DNA of 64,000 bases from Petrocella atlantisensis (GCF_900538275.1 NZ_LR130778.1:1588001-1652000); one strand, 5' to 3'. Positions 28,005 through 37,334 are shown, numbered from the stretch's first letter. Notes: generated from the letters alone by a model not told the origin. Translations and numbers: made by a program.

Positions 28005-28517
28005 ATGGGAAAGAAAGCTATTGAGATCACTAATCTTGATGTAGAAAAATTGATTCAAATGTTAAACGAGGCACTGGCTGAAGAATGGCTGGCTTATTAT
28101 CAATATTGGATCGGTGCGCGTATGATGGAAGGACCTATGAGAAGTGAGGTTGAGCCTGAGTTGTTGTTACACGCAACAGAAGAGCTTGCTCATGCAGAAC
28201 TTGTTGTTAATCGTATTTTACAACTCGGGGGCACACCTATCCTCAATCCTGCTGATTGGACATCTTTTGCAAAATGTGCTTATGAAGCACCAACAGATCC
28301 TTATATTGAGACTATTCTTCAACAAAATCTTGCTGGCGAACGTTGTGCTATCCAAAGATATGAGGAAATCTGTGACTTTACTAACGGCAAAGATCACTCT
28401 ACTTATCAAATGGCAGTGTCAATTCTTAATGACGAACTTGAGCACGAGCATGATATTGAAGATTTCTTAATGGATATTGAGCGTATGAAAGAAGATATAA
28501 GAAAATTCAGACTATAA
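28005..28517 (+). CDS. ferritin-like / bacterioferritin-type di-iron protein
   Basis: 170 residues from ATG 28005, chosen for the AAAGGAGGAAATT site; an in-frame ATG 27 bp earlier lacks one. It is a four-helix bundle with ferroxidase-type residues: NEALAEEWLAYYQYW (first Glu), ATEELAHAE (ExxH), AGERCAIQRYEE and LNDELEHEHDIEDF (ExxH). It should bind iron and oxidise Fe(II) for storage or detoxification. Dps-like or rubrerythrin-like ferritin subclasses remain possible. Transcribed alone, with a good terminator. Confidence 0.85.
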   Translation: MGKKAIEITNLDVEKLIQMLNEALAEEWLAYYQYWIGARMMEGPMRSEVEPELLLHATEELAHAELVVNRILQLGGTPILNPADWTSFAKCAYEAPTDPYIETILQQNLAGERCAIQRYEEICDFTNGKDHSTYQMAVSILNDELEHEHDIEDFLMDIERMKEDIRKFRL

Positions 28518-28539
28518 TCTAAGATTATAAAAAGAAATT

Positions 28540-28571
28540 AGTCTCTAAGCCAAAACTTAGAGACTTTTTGT
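28540..28571 (+). terminator. intrinsic terminator of the ferritin-like gene
   Basis: AGTCTCTAAG / CTTAGAGACT stem (28540-28565) with a 6-base loop and a T run. Confidence 0.9.
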
Positions 28572-28695
28572 TGCTCACTAGGAAAGTCATACTTTAGTGT
28601 TCAGCCTTGAAGCATGTCAGAATGCGTCAAAGACCTTTCCTGTCAAACTGTTTAGAAACATGAATAGAGCTCAGAACAAAGCGAAGCTTCTTTTC

Positions 28696-29565
28696 TTATG
28701 TTTGTACCAGATTTCCGGTGAAGCTTTTTATCTGATCCATCACTTCTTTACCATAATTGTAACCCATCAAGTAGGTTGCTCTGATTTTTTCCCGATCTTT
28801 TTCGGCTCTTTCTAGTAAGATTGGTTTAGGTGGACGTATTACCAGTGCCACCCCTTCTTCTTCCAACTTCTCAAGATACTCTGTCGTTTCCTTGTAATAG
28901 ACATGACGTCGTTTCATAGCTTGTACTACTGCCGGATGGGCTCGGTACATCAAGTTTCCGATTTTTTCATAGGTGAATGGCTTCCGTTCATAGCCTTGAT
29001 GTCTGGTCAATATTACAATAACTTTTTCACACCCGTCTGCAAGTGCTTGACGCACCGGTATCGAGTCTGACACACCACCATCAAGATACTGCACCCCTTT
29101 AATACTTACTTTTTGTGATAAAAAAGGTAAGCTTGATGAGGCTCTAAGTGCCATGAGTAGAGATGGATCGTCCATCTCACTCTTGTAAAAATAGTCCGTT
29201 AGGCCGCTATGACAGCTCATTGCACCAATAACCAGCTCTTGATTCGATTGGCGGAAGGTGTTAAAGTCAAAAGGGTTCAATTCATAGGCCACGTCTTTAA
29301 ATAAGAAATCCATGCCAAAAAGACTGCCTTTTGTTATCATATTTTTCATGCTCACATAACGATGGTCATTTAAATAGGTCATCATAATGTCATAGTTACG
29401 TTTTTTCTGTCTGGATATATAATTACCACCGTTTATGGCGCCCATAGATACCCCAATAACATAAGGCAAATAAATCTCTTCTTCAAGTAAACATTCTAAT
29501 ATACCTTCTGTAAATACGCCTCGAAAGCCACCGCCTTCAAGAACCAGTCCCACTTTTCTCTCCAT
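28696..29565 (-). CDS. patatin-like phospholipase (acylesterase RssA type)
   Basis: 289 residues. The oxyanion loop is GGGFRG (residues 11-16), the nucleophile elbow GVSMG (near 38-42) and the Asp of the Ser-Asp dyad in DGG (LDGGVSDSIP near 158). It is predicted to hydrolyse acyl esters of phospholipids or related lipids in the cytosol. A GGAGG ribosome-binding site precedes the ATG. It lies 12 bp after the Crp/Fnr regulator gene on the same strand, so the two are co-transcribed and the regulator may control lipid or stress functions. Confidence 0.9.
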   Translation of the reverse strand: MERKVGLVLEGGGFRGVFTEGILECLLEEEIYLPYVIGVSMGAINGGNYISRQKKRNYDIMMTYLNDHRYVSMKNMITKGSLFGMDFLFKDVAYELNPFDFNTFRQSNQELVIGAMSCHSGLTDYFYKSEMDDPSLLMALRASSSLPFLSQKVSIKGVQYLDGGVSDSIPVRQALADGCEKVIVILTRHQGYERKPFTYEKIGNLMYRAHPAVVQAMKRRHVYYKETTEYLEKLEEEGVALVIRPPKPILLERAEKDREKIRATYLMGYNYGKEVMDQIKSFTGNLVQT

Positions 29566-29577
29566 TTTAAACCTCCA

Positions 29578-30264
29578 TCAATATCTATATGTGTGTCCCG
29601 CTAATGCTCTTAAATCTTCTATTCTCGTTATTTCCATAATCTTACCACGCTTATCAATCAAGCCTTCTAAACACATTTCATTTATGGTCCGATTCAAATG
29701 CCTATACGTGGTACCTAACTGTTCTGCTATATCAACAAAACTTGATTTTACATTAATATTATTGGTTTCCACCTCTTTGTGTGCCAAAAGATAGCTGGCC
29801 AGTTTATTTTTTAGTGGCAACAAGACATTCGATGTGCTCATTTGACTGATCTTATCTAACCGATTGGCTAAAGACATACATAAAAACTTCAAAAAAGGTG
29901 CATAATCTAAATATGCACTTCTAATATATGCCATGGGTATACCAATACATATACACTTATTGAGTGCTTCAACGTTGGCACTATACTCATGTTGCATAAG
30001 CGTTTCTAGATCCCCATAAACACTTAGGGGATTTTCAATTCGAAGCAAATATATTTTCCCATTACCCAAAGTTGTAAAAACCTTTGCTTCACCTTCCACA
30101 AGTAAAAACAAATGGCTAATCTTATTCCCATTTTCACAAATCATTTCGCCTTTTGCATATTCAAAAATACGACAACGCTCATAAATGTTCTCTTTGAAAA
30201 TATCTTTTAATCCATAAGCTTTGAAATAAGCTTCTAATCTCTGTTCCGATACTATTTCCTTCAA
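29578..30264 (-). CDS. Crp/Fnr-family transcriptional regulator (YeiL-like)
   Basis: 228 residues; the start is TTG (30264) with GGTGG seven bases upstream. Residues about 20-130 form a cyclic-nucleotide-binding-type barrel (GNKISHLFLLVEGEAKVF). Residues about 165-220 form a winged helix (VDIAEQLGTTYRHLNRTINEM). There is no N-terminal Fe-S Cys cluster as in Fnr. It has a near-consensus promoter at 30301-30329. That promoter was copied when IS1634 inserted just upstream, so the native upstream region now begins with IS DNA. Confidence 0.9.
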   Translation of the reverse strand: MKEIVSEQRLEAYFKAYGLKDIFKENIYERCRIFEYAKGEMICENGNKISHLFLLVEGEAKVFTTLGNGKIYLLRIENPLSVYGDLETLMQHEYSANVEALNKCICIGIPMAYIRSAYLDYAPFLKFLCMSLANRLDKISQMSTSNVLLPLKNKLASYLLAHKEVETNNINVKSSFVDIAEQLGTTYRHLNRTINEMCLEGLIDKRGKIMEITRIEDLRALAGHTYRY

Positions 30265-30300
30265 ACTTTCACCACCATGACATATGTCCTATTTTTATTT

Positions 30301-30329
30301 ATTATAACATGCTATGGTTATAGCGTCAA
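30301..30329 (-). promoter_or_regulatory. promoter of the Crp/Fnr-patatin operon
   Basis: TTGACG (30324-30329), 17-bp spacer, TATAAT (30301-30306). It lies inside the 53-bp sequence duplicated by the IS1634 insertion, so the insertion spared the promoter. Confidence 0.75.
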
Positions 30330-30353
30330 AACTAAAGTTTCACTAATCCATCT
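30301..30353 (+). repeat. 53-bp direct repeat, left copy (target duplication of IS1634)
   Basis: 30301-30353 is identical to 32322-32374. The two copies touch the two ends of the IS1634-type element exactly, as a target-site duplication does. Members of this family, above all IS1634 of Mycoplasma mycoides, are known to make long direct repeats. Confidence 0.88.
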
Positions 30354-30500
30354 CGGGTCTTTGACACTTGCCGAAGTAACTAAAACAGCGAAAACCTTAT
30401 AACAAGCCTATTTAGGCTTATTTTTTTGTCAAATTCTACTCTTTTCATTTACGTTCTACTACGTTCTATGATATAATATAGGGTATTAGGAGGTGTTGTT

Positions 30501-32223
30501 ATGAGGCTGAAAGTTGTAAATTCTAAAATGTTCAATTATTATATGTCATAGAAACTATTTATGTTGATGGAAAACAAAAACTAGAACCGTCGAAAAACTT
30601 GGCAGATATTCTGATTTAGAAAAAGCTAAATGGTGCTAATCCCATAGAGTGGGCCAAAAAGTATATCGAAGATCTTAATCGCCAAGAAAAAGAACAAAAA
30701 CGTGAGGTTATTATCAAGCTTAGGCAATCCACGCTTATTGATAAAGAGATTCAACGTTCCTACAACGGTGGCTATCTTTTTCTTCAACAGATTTATTACC
30801 AGTTAGGGCTTCATAAGATTTGTAACGATATTTCTTCAAGGCACAAGTTCACCTATGACCTTAACGGTATTCTCTCTCGTTTGATTTACGGAAGAATTCT
30901 TTTCCTTCTTCCAAGCTTTGCACCTTTGAATCTTCTAAACGTCTTCTCGAACAGCCAAACTTTGAATTACAGAACATTTACAGGTCTTTAGAAGTTATCG
31001 CTAAGGAATCCGATTTCATACAATCACAGCTTTACAAAAACAGTCTAGCAGTTTCTAAACGTAATGATCGAATTCTTTATTATGACTGTACCAACTACTT
31101 TTTTGAGATTGAACAAGAAGATGGCCTTAAACAATATGGACCCTCCAAAGAAAACCGTCCTAACCCTATTGTAGAAATGGGCTTGTTTATGGATGGAGAT
31201 GGTATTCCTCTCGCTTTTAACATTCACAGTGGCAATACCAATGAGCAGGTGACTCTAAAGCCTTTAGAAAAGCAAATTATCGAAGACTTCAAACTATCCA
31301 AGTTTGTTGTATGTACTGATGCCGGCTTATCTTCAAATGCAAATAGGAAGTTTAATAATATAAATGGACGTTCTTTTATTACAACTCAATCCATCAAAAA
31401 ACTTAAGCAGTTTTTAAAAGAGTGGGCTTTAGAACCAACTGGATGGAGGCACAATGATTCCAAAGAAACCTTTGATTTAAACCTGTTTGATGAAAATGAA
31501 AGTCTTTGTGAGCAATATAAGAATATGACCTTTTATAAAGAGAGATGGATTAAAGAGAATGATCTTGAGCAAAAACTGATTGTCACCTTTTCTCTTAAAT
31601 ACCGTTATTATCAACGTCAGATCAGAAACAAACAACTTGAACGTGCCACAAAACTCATTAGCACTAACCCAAAAAGTATAGGTAAGAAAAGACAAAATGA
31701 TTATAAACGATTTATCGCTTCCACCAATGTTACAAGTGATGGTGAAGTTGCAGAAGAGACACTTTACCATCTTAATTCAAATACTGTTGCTGAGGAAAGT
31801 ATCTATGACGGCTTCTATGCAGTATGTACTAACCTTGACGAAGATGCTTCTGAAATAGCTAGAATTAACCACCGACGTTGGGAAGTTGAAGAATGTTTTA
31901 GAATTATGAAGAGCGAGTTTAAAGCAAGACCTGTTTATCTTCAAAGAGACGACCGTATAAAAGCGCATTTTACAACCTGTTTTCTAGCACTTGTTTTATA
32001 TAGATATCTGGAGAAAGACCTAGACAACCAGTTTACAACGAACGAAATCGTCGGCCAGTTAAAGGATATGAACTTCTATTGCGTTCCTGGACAGGGTTTT
32101 ATTCCGACCTATACACGTACTGATTTTACAGATGCACTACATGATACCTATGGATTTAGAACAGACTATCAGATTGTCAGCGACAAAGAAATGAAAAATA
32201 TATACAAAAAGACTAAAAAGTAA
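30501..32223 (+). pseudogene. IS1634-family transposase with several frameshifts
   Basis: It begins MRLKVVNSK after an AGGAGGTG site. The frame is lost several times in the first 650 bases (for example near 30530, 30575, 30630 and 30905). From 31177 it is open to the end at 32223 (348 residues). Conserved parts include ILYYDCTNYFFE, the GNTNEQ and CTDAGLSS block, and the C-terminal RWEVEECFRIMKSEFKARPVY containing the catalytic Glu (given here as RWEVEECFRIMKS then EFKARPVY). Joined, about 570 residues, the usual length. All lesions seen are one- or two-base indels or small losses. Confidence 0.88.
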
Positions 32224-32253
32224 AAAAAAAGTACGCAAAAATTAATGACATAT

Positions 32254-32297
32254 AAAAAGCTTGAAGCCCCTATTTATAAGGGATTTCAAGCTTTTTC
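32254..32297 (+). terminator. intrinsic terminator inside IS1634
   Basis: AAAAAGCTTGAA...TTCAAGCTTTTT with an inner CCCT/AGGG pair, 30 bp after the transposase stop. Confidence 0.85.
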
Positions 32298-32321
32298 TGT
32301 TTCACAACTGTCAAAGACAGG

Positions 32322-32374
32322 ATTATAACATGCTATGGTTATAGCGTCAAAACTAAAGTTTCACTAATCCATCT
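32322..32374 (+). repeat. 53-bp direct repeat, right copy
   Basis: Identical to 30301-30353. It overlaps the left arm of the palindromic MITE-like element at 32337-32454, showing that IS1634 inserted at the edge of that element. Confidence 0.88.
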
Positions 32375-32454
32375 TGAACACATAGATTGCGTTGATGCAT
32401 TCGCAACTATGTATTCAAGATAGAAGTTCTACTATGTTTTTTGATGCTAAAACC
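32337..32454. repeat. 118-bp palindromic MITE-like element, plus half copy at 32462-32515
   Basis: The left end GGTTATAGCGTCAAAAC and the right end (reverse complement GGTTTTAGCATCAAAA) are terminal inverted repeats. The interior is also palindromic: ATCTTGAACACATAG...CTATGTATTCAAGAT, with ATTGCG/CGCAA at the tip. A diverged left arm repeats at 32462-32515 (GGTATAAGCGTCAAAACTA ... ACATAGATTGCG) and forms the leader of the DMT transporter gene. Single ends of the same family occur at other intergenic sites in the window. No protein is encoded. Confidence 0.7.
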
Positions 32455-32541
32455 CTGCTATGGTATAAGCGTCAAAACTAAGATTCACTAATTCATCCAG
32501 AAAACATAGATTGCGTTGATCCGTTCACAAAGGAGAATATT

Positions 32542-32964
32542 ATGTACAAATTATTAGCCATGTTCAGCGGCATGACTGTCGCCATCATGATTTTATCCAA
32601 CGGCTTACTTGTTGAGAGCATTGGAGACACACCTGCATTACTCTTCATTCACATTACCGGACTCATGGGTGCACTATTGCTGTTTTATAGCAACAAAGGT
32701 AGTTGGACCACTTTAAAAGGTATTCCTTTTTTCTATCTCTTAGGTGGTGTCACCGGTGTTGCCTCTGTCTATTTCACCAACTTAGCTTTCTTATCGATCG
32801 GTGCGACTGTCACCTTGATGCTAAGTCTTGTAGGCAGAATCGTCACTTCAACCATTATCGATCATTATGGCTTAATGGGAATGAAAAAATATCCCTTTGT
32901 TCCTTTGAAGCTTTTAGGGTTAGCACTGATTAGTGTGGGTGCTCTATTTTTAATTATGTTCTAA
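32542..32964 (+). CDS. DMT-superfamily transporter half, first subunit (DUF606/YdcZ type)
   Basis: 140 residues with five hydrophobic helices and no soluble domain; the AAAGGAGAATATT site fits ATG 32542. It resembles the short DUF606 drug/metabolite transporter halves, which act as pairs in opposite topology. The second half follows 13 bp later. Substrate unknown. Confidence 0.8.
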   Translation: MYKLLAMFSGMTVAIMILSNGLLVESIGDTPALLFIHITGLMGALLLFYSNKGSWTTLKGIPFFYLLGGVTGVASVYFTNLAFLSIGATVTLMLSLVGRIVTSTIIDHYGLMGMKKYPFVPLKLLGLALISVGALFLIMF

Positions 32965-32977
32965 ACGGAGGTGTTCT

Positions 32978-33451
32978 ATGATTTTTTTTGTTGCCTTACT
33001 TACAGGTGTTTCAATCGTTATTGCCATGGTTCAGAATGCTAAACTTGCAGACTATATCGGTATCAAACAATGCACGGTTATGAACTATGTCACTGGACTT
33101 ACGACTGTAACTTTCATTTTTATTATTCTAGGTGCGTCTTTGGGATTCATATCTAAATTATCCTCGACGCATGCCCTTGCTTACTTCGGTGGTCTAATGG
33201 GTATTATCGTAGTGACCACTTCAACCGTTATCATCCGTAAACTCTCAATCATTGCTGCTACGATGTTGATGTATGCCGGACAACTTATGATGGGGATTTT
33301 TATTGACTATCTAAGAGATATTGATTTGTCCCTTGGTAAAATATTCGGCTGTATATTAATCATAGCCGGTGTCTACTTTAATACCCTAGTGGATCAAAGG
33401 TTAGCTAAAATTCCTCGTGTCGAGAATACCTCAATGCCCATGGATCTATAA
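32978..33451 (+). CDS. DMT-superfamily transporter half, second subunit (DUF606/YdcZ type)
   Basis: 157 residues with five membrane helices and a GGAGGTG ribosome-binding site. Motifs include a glycine-rich helix (LAYFGGLMGIIVVTTSTVI) and a closing helix GCILIIAGVYFNT. It probably forms a heterodimer with the preceding gene product. The pair ends at a two-way terminator. Confidence 0.8.
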   Translation: MIFFVALLTGVSIVIAMVQNAKLADYIGIKQCTVMNYVTGLTTVTFIFIILGASLGFISKLSSTHALAYFGGLMGIIVVTTSTVIIRKLSIIAATMLMYAGQLMMGIFIDYLRDIDLSLGKIFGCILIIAGVYFNTLVDQRLAKIPRVENTSMPMDL

Positions 33452-33459
33452 ATCAAATA

Positions 33460-33486
33460 AAAACCAGCAATCTATGCTGGTTTTCT
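33460..33486. terminator. bidirectional intrinsic terminator
   Basis: AAAACCAGCA / TGCTGGTTTT stem (33460-33484) between two converging genes; T runs on both strands. Confidence 0.88.
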
Positions 33487-34406
33487 TATGCCGTTTTTAC
33501 TTTTTTTAGATACTCATAAGCCTCATTAATCTCAACAATTCTTTGATTAGCATATTGCTTGTAATCCTCCGGCATGCCATCAGAAGACATCTTATCCGGG
33601 TGATGTTCTTTGGCCAACTTTCTATATGCTTTTTTTATCTCCATCAAATCGGCTTTTTCTGAAACACCTAGGACTTTACTATATTTACTTACTAAGTCAA
33701 CTGAACTTGCACGACTACGGTCAGCATAACCATTGTAGCTGTCATAGCCATAACTTTGTTGTCGGGCATTTTGACTGAAGTACCTCTTAATGCTCATATA
33801 TTCGTATTCCGTTAAGCCCAGTTCTGCTAATATCTTAACCAATAATTTTTCATCAGAGTCTGTCATCTTTTGATCATGCATCACAAGTGAGACTAAAAGA
33901 TAACTGATGGACAGAACCACATCTCGTCTATTATGATAGGTTCGAACAACTCTTGCAAATTCAACATAAGCTTCAGGATGATCTTTTCCATAGTTGAAGG
34001 CTTTCTCATAAGCATTAAACTCGGAGCCGGTTATTCTAAAATTCATGGCTATGTATTGCCTGATAATCTGAATTTCCTTTGTACTGACATGACCATCGGA
34101 TTTTGCAACTATAGCCGCAAGTCCCATTATAGAAGCCACAACCGGATTAAGGCCTGCAAATGCCGGTTCATCTTTTAAATAACTTTTAAATTTCGGGATT
34201 TTCCTAGGTATCAATAAGACAATAAAAATCATCCAAGGAAAGAAGAAAGTTGCGATACCCCATAGCATGCCATTTCTACCCTTTGCTGTCATAATCATAA
34301 TGACAATGATGGCCAATACTAAGTTGAATATAAGTGTCATCAATGAAAATCCCAAACTTAAGATACCACTAATTATTCCTGTCAATACTTGAATCATTCT
34401 ATTCAC
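33486..34406 (-). CDS. membrane DnaJ-like co-chaperone with TerB-like domain
   Basis: 306 residues. Two to three N-terminal membrane helices (about residues 5-70), a TerB-like helical domain (about 90-200; IMGLAAIVAKSDGHVSTKE), and a C-terminal J domain (about 238-305) with the HPD motif in EHHPDKM. The order resembles DjlA with the membrane part first. It should recruit and stimulate DnaK at the inner face of the membrane. No chaperone genes adjoin it. Confidence 0.88.
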   Translation of the reverse strand: MNRMIQVLTGIISGILSLGFSLMTLIFNLVLAIIVIMIMTAKGRNGMLWGIATFFFPWMIFIVLLIPRKIPKFKSYLKDEPAFAGLNPVVASIMGLAAIVAKSDGHVSTKEIQIIRQYIAMNFRITGSEFNAYEKAFNYGKDHPEAYVEFARVVRTYHNRRDVVLSISYLLVSLVMHDQKMTDSDEKLLVKILAELGLTEYEYMSIKRYFSQNARQQSYGYDSYNGYADRSRASSVDLVSKYSKVLGVSEKADLMEIKKAYRKLAKEHHPDKMSSDGMPEDYKQYANQRIVEINEAYEYLKKVKTA

Positions 34407-34514
34407 TCCAAACTTGTTAATGTCATTATTATAGTATGCTAACTATCTAATTGCCATTAAAATTCTATTAAAATAAGCTTGACCTTAGTCTCTGTATAAA
34501 AGTTTTATATACTT

Positions 34515-35138
34515 TTACTTAGTCACCGCTTCATTGAATCCTTTTTTCTGCTTTAATTGCTTTGATTTTGTTTTTGATTTTTTCTTAACCGAATAGCCGA
34601 AGGTGCCCAGCTTCTCTCCAAGACTATAATAAACACCATGGGAGTATGCAAATAACTTTGCAGCATCGAGGTGAAATTTGCCCTGCCCATCCATTAGCTT
34701 TTCATCAACGTAGACGCTCAGAATTTTCGCGATAAACATATCATGGGAGCCTAGTTTTTTAATTTCAACCACCTCACATATTATATTTACCGGACTTTCT
34801 TCTATAAGCGGTGCTTGTACTTCCTCAGTCTGAATCAAATTTAATTTCATTTTCTTGATTTTATTTTCATTTTTTCCTGATCGCACACCGCAATAATCCG
34901 TTGCTCTAAGAAGTGCCTCTGTTGTCAGGTTAATCACAAACGCCTTATTCCTTTTTATAATCTCATAGGAATGGCGCTCAGGTTTTATTGAAATGTAGGT
35001 CATTGGTGGATTGGTACAGATGGTACCCGTCCATGCTACTGTAATGATGTTGTGTTCCTCTTCGTCTTTTCCACAACTTACCATAACTGCCGGTAAGGGA
35101 TAGATCATATTTCCAGGTTTCCATTTTATTTTTCCCAT
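34515..35138 (-). CDS. flavin reductase family protein (FMN-binding)
   Basis: 207 residues from ATG 35138, the Met that follows GGAGG at proper distance; an in-frame ATG 15 bp earlier overlaps that site. It has a split beta-barrel flavin-binding fold: MIYPLPAVMVSCG, ITVAWTGTICTNPPMTYISI, and a dimer loop with DYCGVRSG. Members reduce free FMN or carry tight FMN for small-molecule reduction. The C-terminus is a Lys-rich tail of about 25 residues. Partner enzyme not seen. Confidence 0.88.
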   Translation of the reverse strand: MGKIKWKPGNMIYPLPAVMVSCGKDEEEHNIITVAWTGTICTNPPMTYISIKPERHSYEIIKRNKAFVINLTTEALLRATDYCGVRSGKNENKIKKMKLNLIQTEEVQAPLIEESPVNIICEVVEIKKLGSHDMFIAKILSVYVDEKLMDGQGKFHLDAAKLFAYSHGVYYSLGEKLGTFGYSVKKKSKTKSKQLKQKKGFNEAVTK

Positions 35139-35359
35139 GATGCATACCTCCATCTTATGTTAACTGGTCCAATTGAACTGTATCCTTCCTACAAAAAACT
35201 TCTAGTACCTATAGAATCCTACCTAGGTACAATTAAAACCTCACTATACAACGAAATAATATAATTATTCCTAGTTGACATTTGTTATCATTTAGTACAT
35301 ACTATAAATAACAATCAATCGTGCACGACACACTATAAAAACATTAACGAGGTGATATT

Positions 35360-35509
35360 ATGAGTCAAAATGATAACAAAGAATATGGATCAACAAAAAC
35401 AGAAGCGTGGGCCGATTCAAAAGAATTCGATCCAGAGACAAATGTTAATCAACCTAGTATTGATGCGGTAGAAGATGCCAAAGAATGGGTTGAGGAAAAT
35501 GAAAAATAG
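35360..35509 (+). CDS. 49-residue small protein, DUF3787 / spore-surface type
   Basis: ATG 35360 follows GAGGTGATATT. The protein is acidic and soluble, containing TEAWAD in the first third and ending DAKEWVEENEK. This end matches a small clostridial family (DUF3787, including the CDIF630_02480-type spore surface protein) that ends AKEWVxxN. A spore-related role is inferred from the family name only. It has its own terminator. Confidence 0.65.
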   Translation: MSQNDNKEYGSTKTEAWADSKEFDPETNVNQPSIDAVEDAKEWVEENEK

Positions 35510-35515
35510 TACTTG

Positions 35516-35553
35516 AAAGCCACTGATACACTTTAAATCAGTGGCTTTTTTTA
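35516..35553 (+). terminator. intrinsic terminator of the 49-residue protein gene
   Basis: AAAGCCACTGAT / ATCAGTGGCTTT stem followed by a long T run. Confidence 0.92.
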
Positions 35554-35571
35554 TTTTTTTTAATTTCAAAC

Positions 35572-36243
35572 CTATTTTCTAAGATCCAACATTGACTCAA
35601 TCGTCTCTAGATCTTCATCTTCCATATAGGTGATGATGATATTTAGAGCGTATCCTTTTGAAAGGGTCACATAATGGACCTGATAAATAACCATATACCC
35701 AAGATCAATAGTCGCTCGGCTTCTTGTAAATGTTTTTTCTTGTATATTCACCGTATCCATCGTTTCCTCAAATACAATGGTCTCTCCAAGATGTTCAATC
35801 CCAGCCCGGGCTTGTTCCAAATACGCCCCGCTACTATCAATATCCTTCATCTCATCCAAGCGCTCTGCAGATATATAGAGATTAGGATTCATGGCAACCA
35901 CTTCGTCAAAGGGATACTTAAACACCCCTAGCAGGTTAAGTATTTCAAACCCCGTCAAATCATAAGTCGCGTCTGATTCAGATGCTATAGCTTCTCCTGT
36001 TTGCATCAGCCGCATCATTTCTTCCTCAGATAGAACAATCCATGACTCCGGCAAATCCAGTTCTAAGTCAAAAAAGTTATTTTCATATTGGCCTTCTGTG
36101 ATGCCACCTTTCATATAGGCTACTTTTTCTTCATCACTCATAGCATCCATATTATCTGAGTTCTCTGATTGATTGTTGCTCAGGTTACAGCCCGTGAGCA
36201 CAAATGTACAGATCAGTAGAACCCATATGCCTTGTAATTTCAT
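35572..36243 (-). CDS. lipoprotein of unknown function
   Basis: 223 residues with a type II signal peptide: MKLQGIWVLLICTFVLTGC, lipobox LTGC with Cys near 19. The mature part has an alternating beta-strand pattern (FFDLELDLPESWIVLSEEE) like clostridial proteins tied to stress-response surface factors, but no catalytic motif is visible. Last gene of a minus-strand run with two SDR-type genes, 13 bp downstream of the nearer one. Confidence 0.75.
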   Translation of the reverse strand: MKLQGIWVLLICTFVLTGCNLSNNQSENSDNMDAMSDEEKVAYMKGGITEGQYENNFFDLELDLPESWIVLSEEEMMRLMQTGEAIASESDATYDLTGFEILNLLGVFKYPFDEVVAMNPNLYISAERLDEMKDIDSSGAYLEQARAGIEHLGETIVFEETMDTVNIQEKTFTRSRATIDLGYMVIYQVHYVTLSKGYALNIIITYMEDEDLETIESMLDLRK

Positions 36244-36256
36244 AAAAATCCTTTCT

Positions 36257-37276
36257 CTATAAAATGATAGATTTTCTAGCCTTTTCCAAGGCTTCTATAA
36301 CTCGATCACACCAAGCATCAAATTCCGGATCTTCTTTTTGCATCGCTTCATTTGCTAAGAAATGATCTATGGTCATTTTGATACCTTGATCAAATCGCGT
36401 AGTGGCTACAAATTCAGGTACCAAACGTTTTAGCTTACTGTTATCAAAGACAACCGTTTGTGACTTGTCGCCTAATAGACTGCCGCCAAAATCGTAATCC
36501 GAACATGCAGCCAAAAATTCTGATGCCACATGAATGCCTTTTAGTTTAACACCTAGGGCATCTGCTATTGTTTGATAGATCTGATTCCATGTTAATGTCT
36601 CATCAGAAGTAATCTGCACCGCTTCACCTATGGCATGTATATTACCCATAAGCCCAACAAAGCCTTTTGCAAAGTCCGATGTATGGGTCATGGTCCATAA
36701 GGCTGTTCCGTCGCCATTAATGATAACCGGTTTACCTTCCAACATTCTTTTTGCCACTTGCCAGCCGCCTTGATGACCTTTTACACTGATTGGTATTGAC
36801 CTGGTACCATAAGTATGACTTGGTCTAACAATCGTAACCGGGAACCCTTCATTTCTGTATAGATCCATTAAATAGGCCTCACAAGCTATTTTGTCTCTAG
36901 AATAAGCCCAGTATGGGTTAGAAAGTGGTGTACCCTCATTCACTCTGTAATCGGATAAAGGCTTTTGGTAGACAGAAGCAGAGCTAATGAATATAAATTG
37001 CTTCGTCTTATTCTTGAAAAGTCGATAATCTCTTTCTAAATGTGACGGTTCAAAAGCAATGAAATCTGCAACCACATCAAATGATAGATTCTCAATTAAA
37101 GATGAAAGCTTTTCTTCATCTTGTATATCGCAAGTGATGTAAGTTACGCCTTCATCTCCAAGGGCCTCATTTCGATTACCTCTATTTACGATATAAAGTT
37201 CTGTACCCTTTTTAATTAAGGCCTTTGAAATAGCTAAACTAATCGTGCCTGTTCCGCCAATAAATAATACTTTCAT
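36257..37276 (-). CDS. NAD-dependent epimerase/dehydratase family protein
   Basis: 339 residues, extended-SDR type. The nucleotide motif is GGTGTIS (residues 7-13); a Ser-rich strand FIFISSASVYQ follows and the active-site YxxxK is YSRDK. The C-terminal part (TWNQIYQTIADALG) is typical of the CSP41-like/isoflavone reductase-like branch. It probably acts on a sugar nucleotide or small carbonyl compound; the substrate is unknown. The start ATG lies 58 bp after the next SDR gene. Confidence 0.88.
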   Translation of the reverse strand: MKVLFIGGTGTISLAISKALIKKGTELYIVNRGNRNEALGDEGVTYITCDIQDEEKLSSLIENLSFDVVADFIAFEPSHLERDYRLFKNKTKQFIFISSASVYQKPLSDYRVNEGTPLSNPYWAYSRDKIACEAYLMDLYRNEGFPVTIVRPSHTYGTRSIPISVKGHQGGWQVAKRMLEGKPVIINGDGTALWTMTHTSDFAKGFVGLMGNIHAIGEAVQITSDETLTWNQIYQTIADALGVKLKGIHVASEFLAACSDYDFGGSLLGDKSQTVVFDNSKLKRLVPEFVATTRFDQGIKMTIDHFLANEAMQKEDPEFDAWCDRVIEALEKARKSIIL

Positions 37277-37334
37277 AAAAATCTCCTATCTTTTTCTTTC
37301 ACACTTATTTGGATGCATTTAATCCAAGTACTTT

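Larger units (their letters stand above)
30354..32321 (+). mobile_element. IS1634-family insertion sequence, decayed
   Basis: About 1.97 kb between the 53-bp repeats. Its ends form an imperfect inverted repeat: GGGTCTTTGACACTTG near 30355 on the left, and CCTGTCTTTGACAGTTG as the reverse complement ending at 32321. It contains the transposase pseudogene and an internal terminator hairpin at 32254-32297. Confidence 0.82.

Noticed and set aside
28597-28815. Small plus-strand frame after the ferritin gene
   Set aside because: It has no ribosome-binding site and mostly overlaps the end of the patatin gene on the other strand.
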